From positions 1 through 6,394 of the forward strand of contig JAIRLW010000304.1 in NCBI GenBank assembly GCA_031259095.1: DNA of 6,394 nt, written 5' to 3'. Position 1 is the first letter of the stretch. Each line of letters begins with the position of its first letter. Origin of the DNA: Planctomycetaceae bacterium (GTDB taxonomy: Bacteria; Planctomycetota; Planctomycetia; Pirellulales; Thermoguttaceae). The notes under the pieces are model-generated. The model saw only the letters and a program-made list of their open reading frames with translations. It had not been told where the DNA came from and did not search any database. Both the position numbers and the translations under genes were made by a program. Shown in pieces: positions 1 to 6,156 of the stretch.

Positions 1-3000
1 GATCGGCACTCCATCGTGTGGCAGATGCAAGAATCCCAAAACTCAATCACCCAGGGAACGCTTTGCGCCGCTTCCGGAAACGGGCGATTCATTCTTGCCG
101 GTCGATACGGTAATCTTGCCATTTCCGCAACAGCGGTTAATTTTGAAACAATTACAACGCCTTTCGGAATATCGAACATTAACGCGATTGAAGCGGGAGA
201 CGACCGTTTTATTGCCGTTGCCGATAACGGTAAAATCGGTTACGCTTTATTTAGTAATCCGAAACAATGGTATCTCATTGCCGATCATCCCTTGACCGGC
301 GAGAATATCCGTTCCATTAAATACGGTAGCGGAATCTGGATTATTGTTTCCGAAAGCGGAAAAGTAATCACGTCGAAACAAGGCATGGTTTGGAAAGAAG
401 TTGAAGCCAATCTCCAAACCGGAGGAACGGCGTCCGCTTTCGGCGACACTTATTTTATTATCGGCGACGAAGCCGGTAACATTCGGCGTTCTCTTTCTGT
501 TGCGGGAATCTTTAGCGTTGTAACGCGTGCCGAGTTTGCGGCATTGATGGCGAAAGTTCTGGACATGACTCAAGCCGAAATATTCGCCATGCTTGAAGAG
601 TGGGAAAGAATCAAAGCGGAAATCGAAGAGGCGTTATCGTATCAGTTACTGCTTGCCGACAGAATACCGTTACCGCCGATCCTTGGTGGTCGAACAGGAA
701 CATTGACCGTTGAAGTACCGGTACTGGACGACGAAGGCAATCCGGTATTAGACGAGGACGAAAATCCGGTAACAACAACGAAGCCGTACAATCGAACGCT
801 GCCCGACGATCACCAACATCCCAATGATACGCTCGCCTTATTGCAACAATTAGATAGGGCAACGATACTGGATTCCAGCAGCGGTACTCCTGTATGGCCG
901 CAGCGTTCCCATTTATGGGGAATTCCTATTTTGGATATGAACGGCAAAATTTTTGCACAAAATCAAACTTGGCAACGGGGAGAGGCGAACGGAATTGCGC
1001 CGTTAGACGAAACAACGCATATTCCGATTGAGTTCCTTGCAGAGGGTTGGGCGTATGATTCGCTCATCAACGCTTTGCGGGATAAAATGTTACAAACTTG
1101 GTCAATTCAAGATAACAGAATTTTTCAAGACTTGGGCGAATTTTCGCGCATTAATGCTTTTGCCTACAGCGATACGACAATTGTTGCTGTAGGCGAAAAG
1201 GGGCGTATCGCTTGGGGAATCAACACCGCAACAATGCAAATGGTTACGGAATCGCCGTTCGGCGAAAATGATTCTGTAGTCGGCGTTGCTTATGGTTCGC
1301 GTTCAGACGGAACGAAAATTTTTGTTGCCGTTTCGCAAACGCATTATTCCACGTCATTGAACGGTTCGGACTGGACGGAATCGGTTGAATTATCGAACGG
1401 TATTCAAGGCGTGTTTTACGGCGGAGGGTTTTTTGTTATTCCAGACGTTCACGGCAACATCTGGCGTTCCCAATGGAACGGTAACGCTTTATCATTCTTG
1501 CAACAAGAATCATCACAAAATGTAACAATGGGCGTAACCTCTATCGCCTATTTACAAGATAAATTTGTTGGAGTCGGAATCAATAACCGAATTGTTGGAA
1601 CAACCGATCCCGCTTATTGGAATGAGGAGCAATCGCCTGCCCCCGCCGATTCACAATGGAATTGCGTTTTTACCGGCGACGGATTTTTTGTTGCGGTAGG
1701 AAATTACGGACGGGCGCTCAAAGGAACGGTTGACGGACAATGGACAACTATCAACACCAGTACGGGGGCGGATTTACATTACGGATTTTACGAATTTTAT
1801 CATTACATTATTGCCGGAAAAAACGGAACATTATTATCGTCGGACAACACCGCTTCGTGGGTTAAACGCACAACAAAAACAACGTCAACGATTCGAGCCG
1901 GAGGTTTTTTCGGAGAGCGTTATTTTATCGGGACGGACGCGGGACAGTTTATTGTTTCACGTTCTATCAGCGACGTGTTATACATCGGATCGTCTACGCC
2001 GTCAAACGAGATTCCGAACCCTGTCGGTAATCCTATCGCAACCGGTTACGCCGGAGATAGTAACAAATTCATGCGCGCCGACGCGGTCATTCCCGATACG
2101 GGTGTCGTCATGGAAAAACGCGTTGGAATACCGACAACTTATAAGACAGTTACAGAAACAACCATTGACCCCGACACGGGGGAAGAAATAATTGTTGAAA
2201 AAAAGATCGTTGACCGTTACGGCGTTCCGCCGCTTGGCGAAGATCGAATTGTTCCAAAGGAATTTTTACCGCCCTTTGACGTCAATATTAACGATCTGAA
2301 TAAACTTGAATTTCTGCAAATTTATTCGCCGTTTAACGTCGGTATCAATATTCCGTCCATTATTCACGACGGCGCTTATGGTAACAATATTCATGTGTTC
2401 GCAGGAGAAAAGGGGCTTGCCTATTCCAAAAATAACAGCGAATGGGCATTTTGCGTTACACAGCCTTTCGGAAACATTCCGGCAGTCGGAGCCGCCTTCG
2501 GTCAGGACGATCAAGAAAGAGACGTGTTTGTTGCGATTAGTACAGAAAATCAATTTTCCGTTTCTTATCAGGGAAACGATCTAGGGAACGCTTGGGACGA
2601 AGTCAGTACCATTAACGGAGATTATGATTTCGAAGCAGTTTGTTACTATAATCGTTTTTTTATTATTCTGTGTTCTAATGGAGTAGTATTACGATCAACC
2701 GACCTGGTGTATTGGACAGAACAAGCCGATTCGCCGAATATCACCGCTTTTTGTAATGATATTGAAGGCGGAAACGATGTGATCGTTGTCGTCGGTAATA
2801 CCGGACGAATATGTATTTCAGACGACGCAAGTCATTTTGTTGTTGCCGATTCGCCGTCTTTAGAAGACTTGTTAACCGTAACTTTTGGAAGCGGAACATT
2901 TCTGATCGGCGGCGAAAACAACACATTGCTAAAAGGAACGGGCGCCGATGATTTTGTTCCCGTTTCGTCTCCCTTTGAAAATAATGCTGCAATTACCGGA

Positions 3001-3912
3001 ACAGGATACGAACCGGACAGAGGTTTGTTTATTGTTACAAACGCCGAAGGGCAAATTGCAACAACAACCGATTTTATTCTATGGGAATTATACGAACCGA
3101 AACCAACGATAGTTCGAATCAAAGCAATTGTTTCCGGCGCGGGCAGGATATTTCTCGGCGATGATTCCGGAAACATTTTTACCGGAAGAACCGCATGGAT
3201 GATTAACGGAATCGGCGGCGGAAACGGAGGAACGGTAAACGGTACCATCGCATGGGAAAACGTAACCAATAAACCGAATACCTTCACGCCGAAATCGCAT
3301 ACCCATACCGTTTCAGAAATCACCGATATTAACGAATGGATCGCTAATATCGTTTCAGACGGAGAAATAACCGTTGTCGGCAAATCAGCCTATCAATCGT
3401 GGCTTGAAATTGCAGGTAACGGAAATAAAACCGAAGCGGAATTTGTTGCGTGGTTAAAAGGAAACGAAGGAAAATCAGCATACCAATCATGGCTTGACAA
3501 CGGAAATACTGGAACAATTGACGACTTTTTTAACTTCCTGAAATCAGATGCAGTCAATGTTTGGATCGGCGGAAACGTAACCGTTAATCAGGATGGAACA
3601 CTAAACGCTAATTTATTAGACGAAAATAGCGAACCAAACAGCGAACTGGTTGAGCATATTATCCCGCTGGAAATCATTCCCGATAAAATGCCGATTTTAG
3701 GTTACGTGGTCGAAGTCAGCCCGGGCGCGCAAACCTGTACCGTAATACCGTTTGGAATCATGAAACTTATCGTTGCAAAATATTACGCGGTGAATCCGAT
3801 TAAAGGAAATACTGTTATTGTAACGTTTCAAAATAACGAATACGCCGCCGTCGTTATTAACGACGGTATTTACGATCCGGGAGACGACACGTACATTATT
3901 AGCCAAGAATAA
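1..3912 (+). CDS. Multi-propeller phage tail-fibre-like protein, 5' partial
   Basis: The frame is open from base 1. The first start codon in the window (GTG at 16) is unlikely to be real, because the codons before it (DRHSI) complete the '...VW' end of a propeller blade. Residues below count from that GTG (1298 to the stop). Residues 1-165 are the last four blades of propeller A. Residues 170-210 are a charged helical, coiled-coil-like segment. Residues 211-365 are a linker with DHQHP and GIAPLDETTHIPIEFL. Residues 366-652 are propeller B with seven blades. Residues 653-765 are a linker with RADAVIP and GVPPLGEDRIVPKEFLPP. Residues 766-1060 are propeller C with seven blades. Residues 1078-1106 carry the tail-fibre motif W-x-x-V-x-x-KP..F.P..H-x-H. 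Residues 1122-1173 hold two GKSAYQSWL repeats. Residues 1224-1290 may be an OB fold. Blades follow 'F-hydrophobic-x-VG-x-x-G-x-I...S.D...W'. No catalytic sialidase residues are evident. The likely role is a virion fibre or adhesin; a surface adhesin of tail-fibre ancestry is the alternative. Confidence 0.8.
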   Translation, partial: DRHSIVWQMQESQNSITQGTLCAASGNGRFILAGRYGNLAISATAVNFETITTPFGISNINAIEAGDDRFIAVADNGKIGYALFSNPKQWYLIADHPLTGENIRSIKYGSGIWIIVSESGKVITSKQGMVWKEVEANLQTGGTASAFGDTYFIIGDEAGNIRRSLSVAGIFSVVTRAEFAALMAKVLDMTQAEIFAMLEEWERIKAEIEEALSYQLLLADRIPLPPILGGRTGTLTVEVPVLDDEGNPVLDEDENPVTTTKPYNRTLPDDHQHPNDTLALLQQLDRATILDSSSGTPVWPQRSHLWGIPILDMNGKIFAQNQTWQRGEANGIAPLDETTHIPIEFLAEGWAYDSLINALRDKMLQTWSIQDNRIFQDLGEFSRINAFAYSDTTIVAVGEKGRIAWGINTATMQMVTESPFGENDSVVGVAYGSRSDGTKIFVAVSQTHYSTSLNGSDWTESVELSNGIQGVFYGGGFFVIPDVHGNIWRSQWNGNALSFLQQESSQNVTMGVTSIAYLQDKFVGVGINNRIVGTTDPAYWNEEQSPAPADSQWNCVFTGDGFFVAVGNYGRALKGTVDGQWTTINTSTGADLHYGFYEFYHYIIAGKNGTLLSSDNTASWVKRTTKTTSTIRAGGFFGERYFIGTDAGQFIVSRSISDVLYIGSSTPSNEIPNPVGNPIATGYAGDSNKFMRADAVIPDTGVVMEKRVGIPTTYKTVTETTIDPDTGEEIIVEKKIVDRYGVPPLGEDRIVPKEFLPPFDVNINDLNKLEFLQIYSPFNVGINIPSIIHDGAYGNNIHVFAGEKGLAYSKNNSEWAFCVTQPFGNIPAVGAAFGQDDQERDVFVAISTENQFSVSYQGNDLGNAWDEVSTINGDYDFEAVCYYNRFFIILCSNGVVLRSTDLVYWTEQADSPNITAFCNDIEGGNDVIVVVGNTGRICISDDASHFVVADSPSLEDLLTVTFGSGTFLIGGENNTLLKGTGADDFVPVSSPFENNAAITGTGYEPDRGLFIVTNAEGQIATTTDFILWELYEPKPTIVRIKAIVSGAGRIFLGDDSGNIFTGRTAWMINGIGGGNGGTVNGTIAWENVTNKPNTFTPKSHTHTVSEITDINEWIANIVSDGEITVVGKSAYQSWLEIAGNGNKTEAEFVAWLKGNEGKSAYQSWLDNGNTGTIDDFFNFLKSDAVNVWIGGNVTVNQDGTLNANLLDENSEPNSELVEHIIPLEIIPDKMPILGYVVEVSPGAQTCTVIPFGIMKLIVAKYYAVNPIKGNTVIVTFQNNEYAAVVINDGIYDPGDDTYIISQE
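724..771 (+). repeat. Two 8-residue acidic repeats inside the first fibre linker
   Basis: Codons 237-244 and 245-252 of the large fibre protein encode LDDEGNPV and LDEDENPV, an in-frame tandem duplication of eight residues. The second linker has a comparable acidic stretch (DPDTGEE near residue 718) in the equivalent place. This resembles a flexible or metal-binding surface loop, but no known calcium loop is fully matched. Confidence 0.6.
3379..3546 (+). repeat. Two GKSAYQSWL fibre repeats
   Basis: Two consecutive in-frame units start at 3379 and 3469. They encode GKSAYQSWLEIAGNGNKTEA... (30 residues) and GKSAYQSWLDNGNTGTIDD... (26 residues), each ending in a W/F-L-K pattern. They match the general GKSAYE-x-W/A...GTE-x-(E/D)-F/W-L-x-x-L-K-G module common in tail-fibre and collagen-like phage proteins. 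The nine shared residues are encoded with several synonymous differences, so this is an old duplication. The units lie just after the H-x-H fibre motif and probably form a trimeric shaft or knob support. Confidence 0.7.
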
Positions 3913-3915
3913 AAG

Positions 3916-4419
3916 ATGGACAATTTTACAACAGAAAATTTATTACTTTATTCACAATTCACCGACAATCCGATTGGAACGGCCATCGCCGAGCCGGTCA
4001 ATGCCGTTGCGGAATCGCCGACGTATTATGAATTTGCTCATTTTGTAACGTTTCAAATCGACTATACCGAAGATACAAAAATAATGTTTGTCCGCTGGCG
4101 CATCCCCAAAGACAATGAGTGTTGGTGGCAATTCACAAGGATATTGAACAATAATACCGGACTGGCGTCGGTCGAATTTGTTCACATTAACAGCGAACTG
4201 TTGCCGACGATTCATTCCGTTCGCTTGGCAAGAATCGGCGGAAGTATCCAAGACGGGGTATTACAGGAAGCGGCAAGCCCGCTGAATGTTACGGTAACGA
4301 AAACAGAAAACAAGAAAGAATATCAACTATTAGTCAATAACGGCGAATTTGAATTTTTGTTCAATCCCGATTCATTATCGACCGGCAACGCCGATGAAAT
4401 TGATTTTGAAACAGAATAA
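3916..4419 (+). CDS. Hypothetical beta-rich protein in the tail-fibre cassette
   Basis: This 167-residue protein starts three bases after the fibre gene's stop, so the two are probably co-transcribed and may be translationally coupled. The bases before the ATG (gaataaaag) give only a weak Shine-Dalgarno match. I do not recognise the family. It shows no signal peptide, membrane segment or cysteine motif. Alternating hydrophobic residues suggest beta strands (for example FVTFQIDY and KIMFVRWRIP), with a Trp pair (ECWWQF) at about residues 69-74. The C-terminus is acidic (DEIDFETE). Position and size fit a small virion component, a tail-fibre assembly factor or a fibre-tip accessory, but this is inferred from context only. 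Confidence 0.75.
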   Translation: MDNFTTENLLLYSQFTDNPIGTAIAEPVNAVAESPTYYEFAHFVTFQIDYTEDTKIMFVRWRIPKDNECWWQFTRILNNNTGLASVEFVHINSELLPTIHSVRLARIGGSIQDGVLQEAASPLNVTVTKTENKKEYQLLVNNGEFEFLFNPDSLSTGNADEIDFETE

Positions 4420-4452
4420 TAATTTTTTACAACAATTAACCATATCATTAAA

Positions 4453-5154
4453 ATGTCAAATAATATTGTTATTATCGAACAAGCCGGAAAAAAATACGGA
4501 ATTACAATTAATTTTGTTGCCCAAAACAACGATAATGATACGGGACCGGAGCCGGAAATTCCTATTTCGATTATTAAAACGTTTAATTTCAATTCTGACG
4601 GCGGAGAGCAGGAATACACATTACCCAATAATATCGTTTCTCAAAACGATACATGGGAGATTGTAGTAAACAATAGCGAAGGAAACACGATCACGATTGC
4701 GCCCGAGTCGGGAACGGGTGCGGCAACATTAACCTGTACTGCCGCGCCGCGTACTGTCTCGTCCAACACAACAACAAAATGGTTGCTTACCGTTACCAAT
4801 TCAGAAAACGGAAATAATACCTCCTATTATCTTGCGGCTAATCAATCCGGAGTCGTTATTGAACAGCCTCCATACGTGTATGTAAACTTTCTCCCCAAAA
4901 CAATAAACGGACCCGACAGTAACCAACCCGACATTTATGAATTAAGCGTTAAATCAAATACAAGTTGGAGTATCTTCAGAGGAACTTCATTAACTATGTC
5001 ATCTCATTTTATTTCCGGTTACGGCAATTTCACAACAACAATAGCCGTTACTAACACGTTTATTTATTATATCTATCTAAACCACGGTCAAATCCCTGAA
5101 AATTTAAGGGGACAAATTCTTATTCGAAAAGAAAACCCAACTTATACAGGCTAA
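4453..5154 (+). CDS. Protein with two BACON-like beta-sandwich domains
   Basis: This protein has 233 residues. Residues 1-35 are a short N-terminal region ending in a polar Asn/Asp- and Pro/Glu-rich linker. Residues 38-133 follow the BACON/Ig-like pattern: a leading strand with 'SDGGEQEYTL', then 'NDTWEIVV', 'IAPESGTGAATLTC' and a final strand pair ending in 'AANQSG'. Residues 142-229 look like a diverged second copy, with 'YELSVKSNTSWSIF', 'ISGYGNFTTTIAV' and 'LRGQILIRKE'. BACON domains occur in Bacteroidota carbohydrate-related proteins and in tail proteins of crAss-like phages. A glycan- or surface-binding virion role therefore fits the neighbouring fibre gene. There is no signal peptide, which argues against a host-secreted protein. 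The start follows a 33-base gap and has no Shine-Dalgarno sequence (cattaaaATG). Domain assignment is by eye. Confidence 0.75.
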   Translation: MSNNIVIIEQAGKKYGITINFVAQNNDNDTGPEPEIPISIIKTFNFNSDGGEQEYTLPNNIVSQNDTWEIVVNNSEGNTITIAPESGTGAATLTCTAAPRTVSSNTTTKWLLTVTNSENGNNTSYYLAANQSGVVIEQPPYVYVNFLPKTINGPDSNQPDIYELSVKSNTSWSIFRGTSLTMSSHFISGYGNFTTTIAVTNTFIYYIYLNHGQIPENLRGQILIRKENPTYTG

Positions 5155-5187
5155 AATCGTTATCCACTATTCACTATCAACTAAAAA
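5155..5187 (+). other. Short intergenic gap with repeated CACTAT
   Basis: This 33-base gap has CACTAT at 5165-5170 and 5172-5177, followed by caactaaaaa directly before the next ATG. It has no Shine-Dalgarno sequence and no hairpin. The gap at 4420-4452 is also exactly 33 bases, AT-rich and SD-less. The short CACTAT duplication may be remnant repeat DNA, and no function is claimed. Confidence 0.35.
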
Positions 5188-5502
5188 ATGCAAACGCGAA
5201 TTAACGGAACACTAACCCTCCGCAACGGAAGGCGTACCTTTTTAGATGGAATCACCATCGGAGAAGCAGCAACCGTTCACAACGATGCGGAGATTCACGC
5301 TTACACGGTTGTTTCGCAAGGAACAATCGCCGGAAGCGGAACACTCTGGGCGCACATCACAAGCCGACCAATCGGCGGAGTAATCGACACGTTGCAGGTA
5401 ATTATCTATTATCCGGTTGATAAGAGTTACGTTTTGCCGATAGTTTTCGGAGCATTGTACTCCAGCGACACTGCCCCCAATGTTGAAGGAAGTTTGACCT
5501 AA
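5188..5502 (+). CDS. Hypothetical small beta-rich protein
   Basis: This 104-residue protein is not recognised. It has no signal peptide, membrane segment or cysteines. Its first half reads as short repeated turns with a small residue every five to six positions (ITIGEAATVHNDAEI, TVVSQGTIAGSGTL). That loosely resembles the ladder of a left-handed or bactofilin-like beta-helix, but the repeat is too irregular to assign. The second half has strands such as LQVIIYYPV and YVLPIVFGALY. The ATG follows ctaaaaa with no Shine-Dalgarno sequence. Codon use resembles the two genes upstream. It is probably the last gene of the fibre cassette, since an intergenic palindrome follows its stop. Confidence 0.7.
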   Translation: MQTRINGTLTLRNGRRTFLDGITIGEAATVHNDAEIHAYTVVSQGTIAGSGTLWAHITSRPIGGVIDTLQVIIYYPVDKSYVLPIVFGALYSSDTAPNVEGSLT

Positions 5503-5511
5503 TTTTTTTCT

Positions 5512-5604
5512 AGGGACGGTAGGGACTTTTTAATTAATAATTAATAGGGACTTTTGTGACATTAAAAGTTTGTCCCAATTGTCTCAATTGTCCCATTAGT
5601 CCCT
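5512..5604. repeat. Imperfect 93-base palindrome built from AGGGAC/GTCCC units
   Basis: The left side has AGGGAC at 5512-5517, 5521-5526 and 5546-5551. The right side has GTCCC at 5572-5576, 5590-5594 and 5599-5603. The outer arms (5512-5526 with 5590-5604) match at 11 of 15 positions, and an inner stem (5547-5551 with 5572-5576) adds TTTT/AAAA pairing. The parts between are TTAATTAATAATTAATA and two near-repeats AATTGTCTC/AATTGTCCC. The element fills almost the whole gap between two genes. It could be a REP- or MITE-like mobile repeat, or a folded mRNA element that separates transcripts. It lacks the compact GC stem plus U-tract of an ordinary terminator. Confidence 0.65.
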
Positions 5605-5614
5605 CCACTAAATC

Positions 5615-6031
5615 ATGAGTACCACTGACAGAATTAACGTTACCGCCCAGTTACACACCACCAACGTGTTCTCAGGGCATATTACCGATGAGTTATCCGG
5701 TGATGAGTTACTAACTCACACCAACATCGGCAGGATTACCTACCAACGTTACCGGTTGACCCGAACATTGACCGGTGGTTACATCGAAATGCCGTTGGAC
5801 GGACAACAAATAGAATTGCCGGTTGATGAGTACCGGTTATACGACTTGTTGCAAACCGGTCTCCAGTCAACCAACGGCATTCCTTACACATTCCTCTGGT
5901 TAATACCGGAAGACCGTGAACCGTTCTTTACGGAAGCGGGTAAATATTACGTTGTTTTCCGGTTCTTTCCGAGAGAAGAATCGGCAGCAGATACCGTGTT
6001 GAAATTGTCTTTTGAAGTTACGGTAATTTAA
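5615..6031 (+). CDS. Hypothetical protein with atypical codon use
   Basis: This 138-residue protein is not recognised. It is rich in Thr, Leu and aromatic residues and has no cysteine, signal peptide or membrane segment. The end (EAGKYYVVFRFF... then LKLSFEVTVI) looks like the closing strands of an Ig-like beta-sandwich, as in small virion or baseplate-attached proteins. Codon choice differs from its neighbours. Of 18 Thr codons, 12 are ACC, against 4 of 29 in the 4453-5154 gene, and CCGGT recurs about seven times. This suggests a separate origin, consistent with its position behind a palindromic repeat. The ATG follows cactaaatc with no Shine-Dalgarno sequence. The stop is immediately followed by a perfect palindrome. 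Confidence 0.75.
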   Translation: MSTTDRINVTAQLHTTNVFSGHITDELSGDELLTHTNIGRITYQRYRLTRTLTGGYIEMPLDGQQIELPVDEYRLYDLLQTGLQSTNGIPYTFLWLIPEDREPFFTEAGKYYVVFRFFPREESAADTVLKLSFEVTVI

Positions 6032-6045
6032 TCTCGCCGGCGAGA
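6032..6045. repeat. Perfect 14-base palindrome after the last + strand gene
   Basis: TCTCGCCGGCGAGA begins one base after the TAA stop at 6031 and is a perfect palindrome. It is followed by A residues, not T residues, on the + strand, so it is not a standard terminator alone. It could be a protein-binding site, a hairpin stabilising the 3' end of the upstream mRNA, or part of a joint bidirectional terminator with the stem at 6049-6077. Confidence 0.6.
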
Positions 6046-6077
6046 AAAAAAACCGCCCACAAAAAGTAAGCGGTTTT
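6045..6077 (-). terminator. Rho-independent terminator, best oriented for the minus strand
   Basis: On the minus strand AAAACCGC (6077-6070) pairs with GCGGTTTT (6056-6049) around a 13-base loop. The right arm runs into eight consecutive T residues (6052-6045). On the + strand the same stem is followed by only four T residues, so it may also stop transcription of the 5615-6031 gene, but less well. The GC core is short (four pairs), extended by A-T pairs. Confidence 0.6.
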
Positions 6078-6149
6078 CTCCCTGCCGCAAAGACAGGGAT
6101 AGTACATCCGAACAACAACTCCCTTAAACCAATGGGAATTTATAAAGAT
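6045..6149 (-). ncRNA. Candidate small RNA of about 105 bases
   Basis: A strong minus-strand promoter and a terminator bracket roughly 105 bases that hold no convincing protein gene. The predicted start is the A near 6149, eight bases beyond the -10 box. Predicted structure, 5' to 3': a weak stem (CCC at 6136-6134 with GGG at 6123-6121), a six-pair stem (TCCCTG at 6099-6094 with CAGGGA at 6084-6079) with a nine-base loop, and the terminator stem. I see no signatures of SRP RNA, tmRNA, 6S RNA or RNase P RNA. With a terminator and no following minus-strand gene, a stand-alone regulatory RNA is likelier than a leader. The 29-residue open frame at 6107-6018 is the alternative. Confidence 0.5.
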
Positions 6150-6156
6150 GGGAAAT

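Noticed and set aside
16..18. GTG at 16 as the true start of the large fibre gene
   Set aside because: The frame is open back to base 1 and the preceding codons complete a blade signature, so the gene enters from outside the window.
1730..2191. 153-residue + strand frame in a second phase
   Set aside because: It is rich in Arg, Thr and Gln, as expected from an out-of-frame reading of the fibre gene, and it overlaps blades of propeller B.
1111..3195. Sialidase or endosialidase activity of the propellers
   Set aside because: The blades resemble BNR or WD-like repeats in outline, but I see no arginine triad or other catalytic signature, so only a binding role is proposed.
2832..3383. 183-residue open frame on the minus strand
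   Set aside because: It lies wholly inside the fibre gene, has low-complexity Pro/Val/Ser composition and no domain features. The + strand frame carries clear propeller and fibre motifs.
4349..4666. A + strand frame bridging the 3916 and 4453 genes, suggesting a frameshift fusion
   Set aside because: There is no slippery sequence at the overlap. Both real genes have plausible ends and starts 33 bases apart, and the bridging frame has no coherent protein pattern.
5900..6118. 72-residue minus-strand frame starting with TTG
   Set aside because: It is antisense to the 5615-6031 gene, crosses the terminator and palindrome, and has a rare start and basic, low-information sequence.
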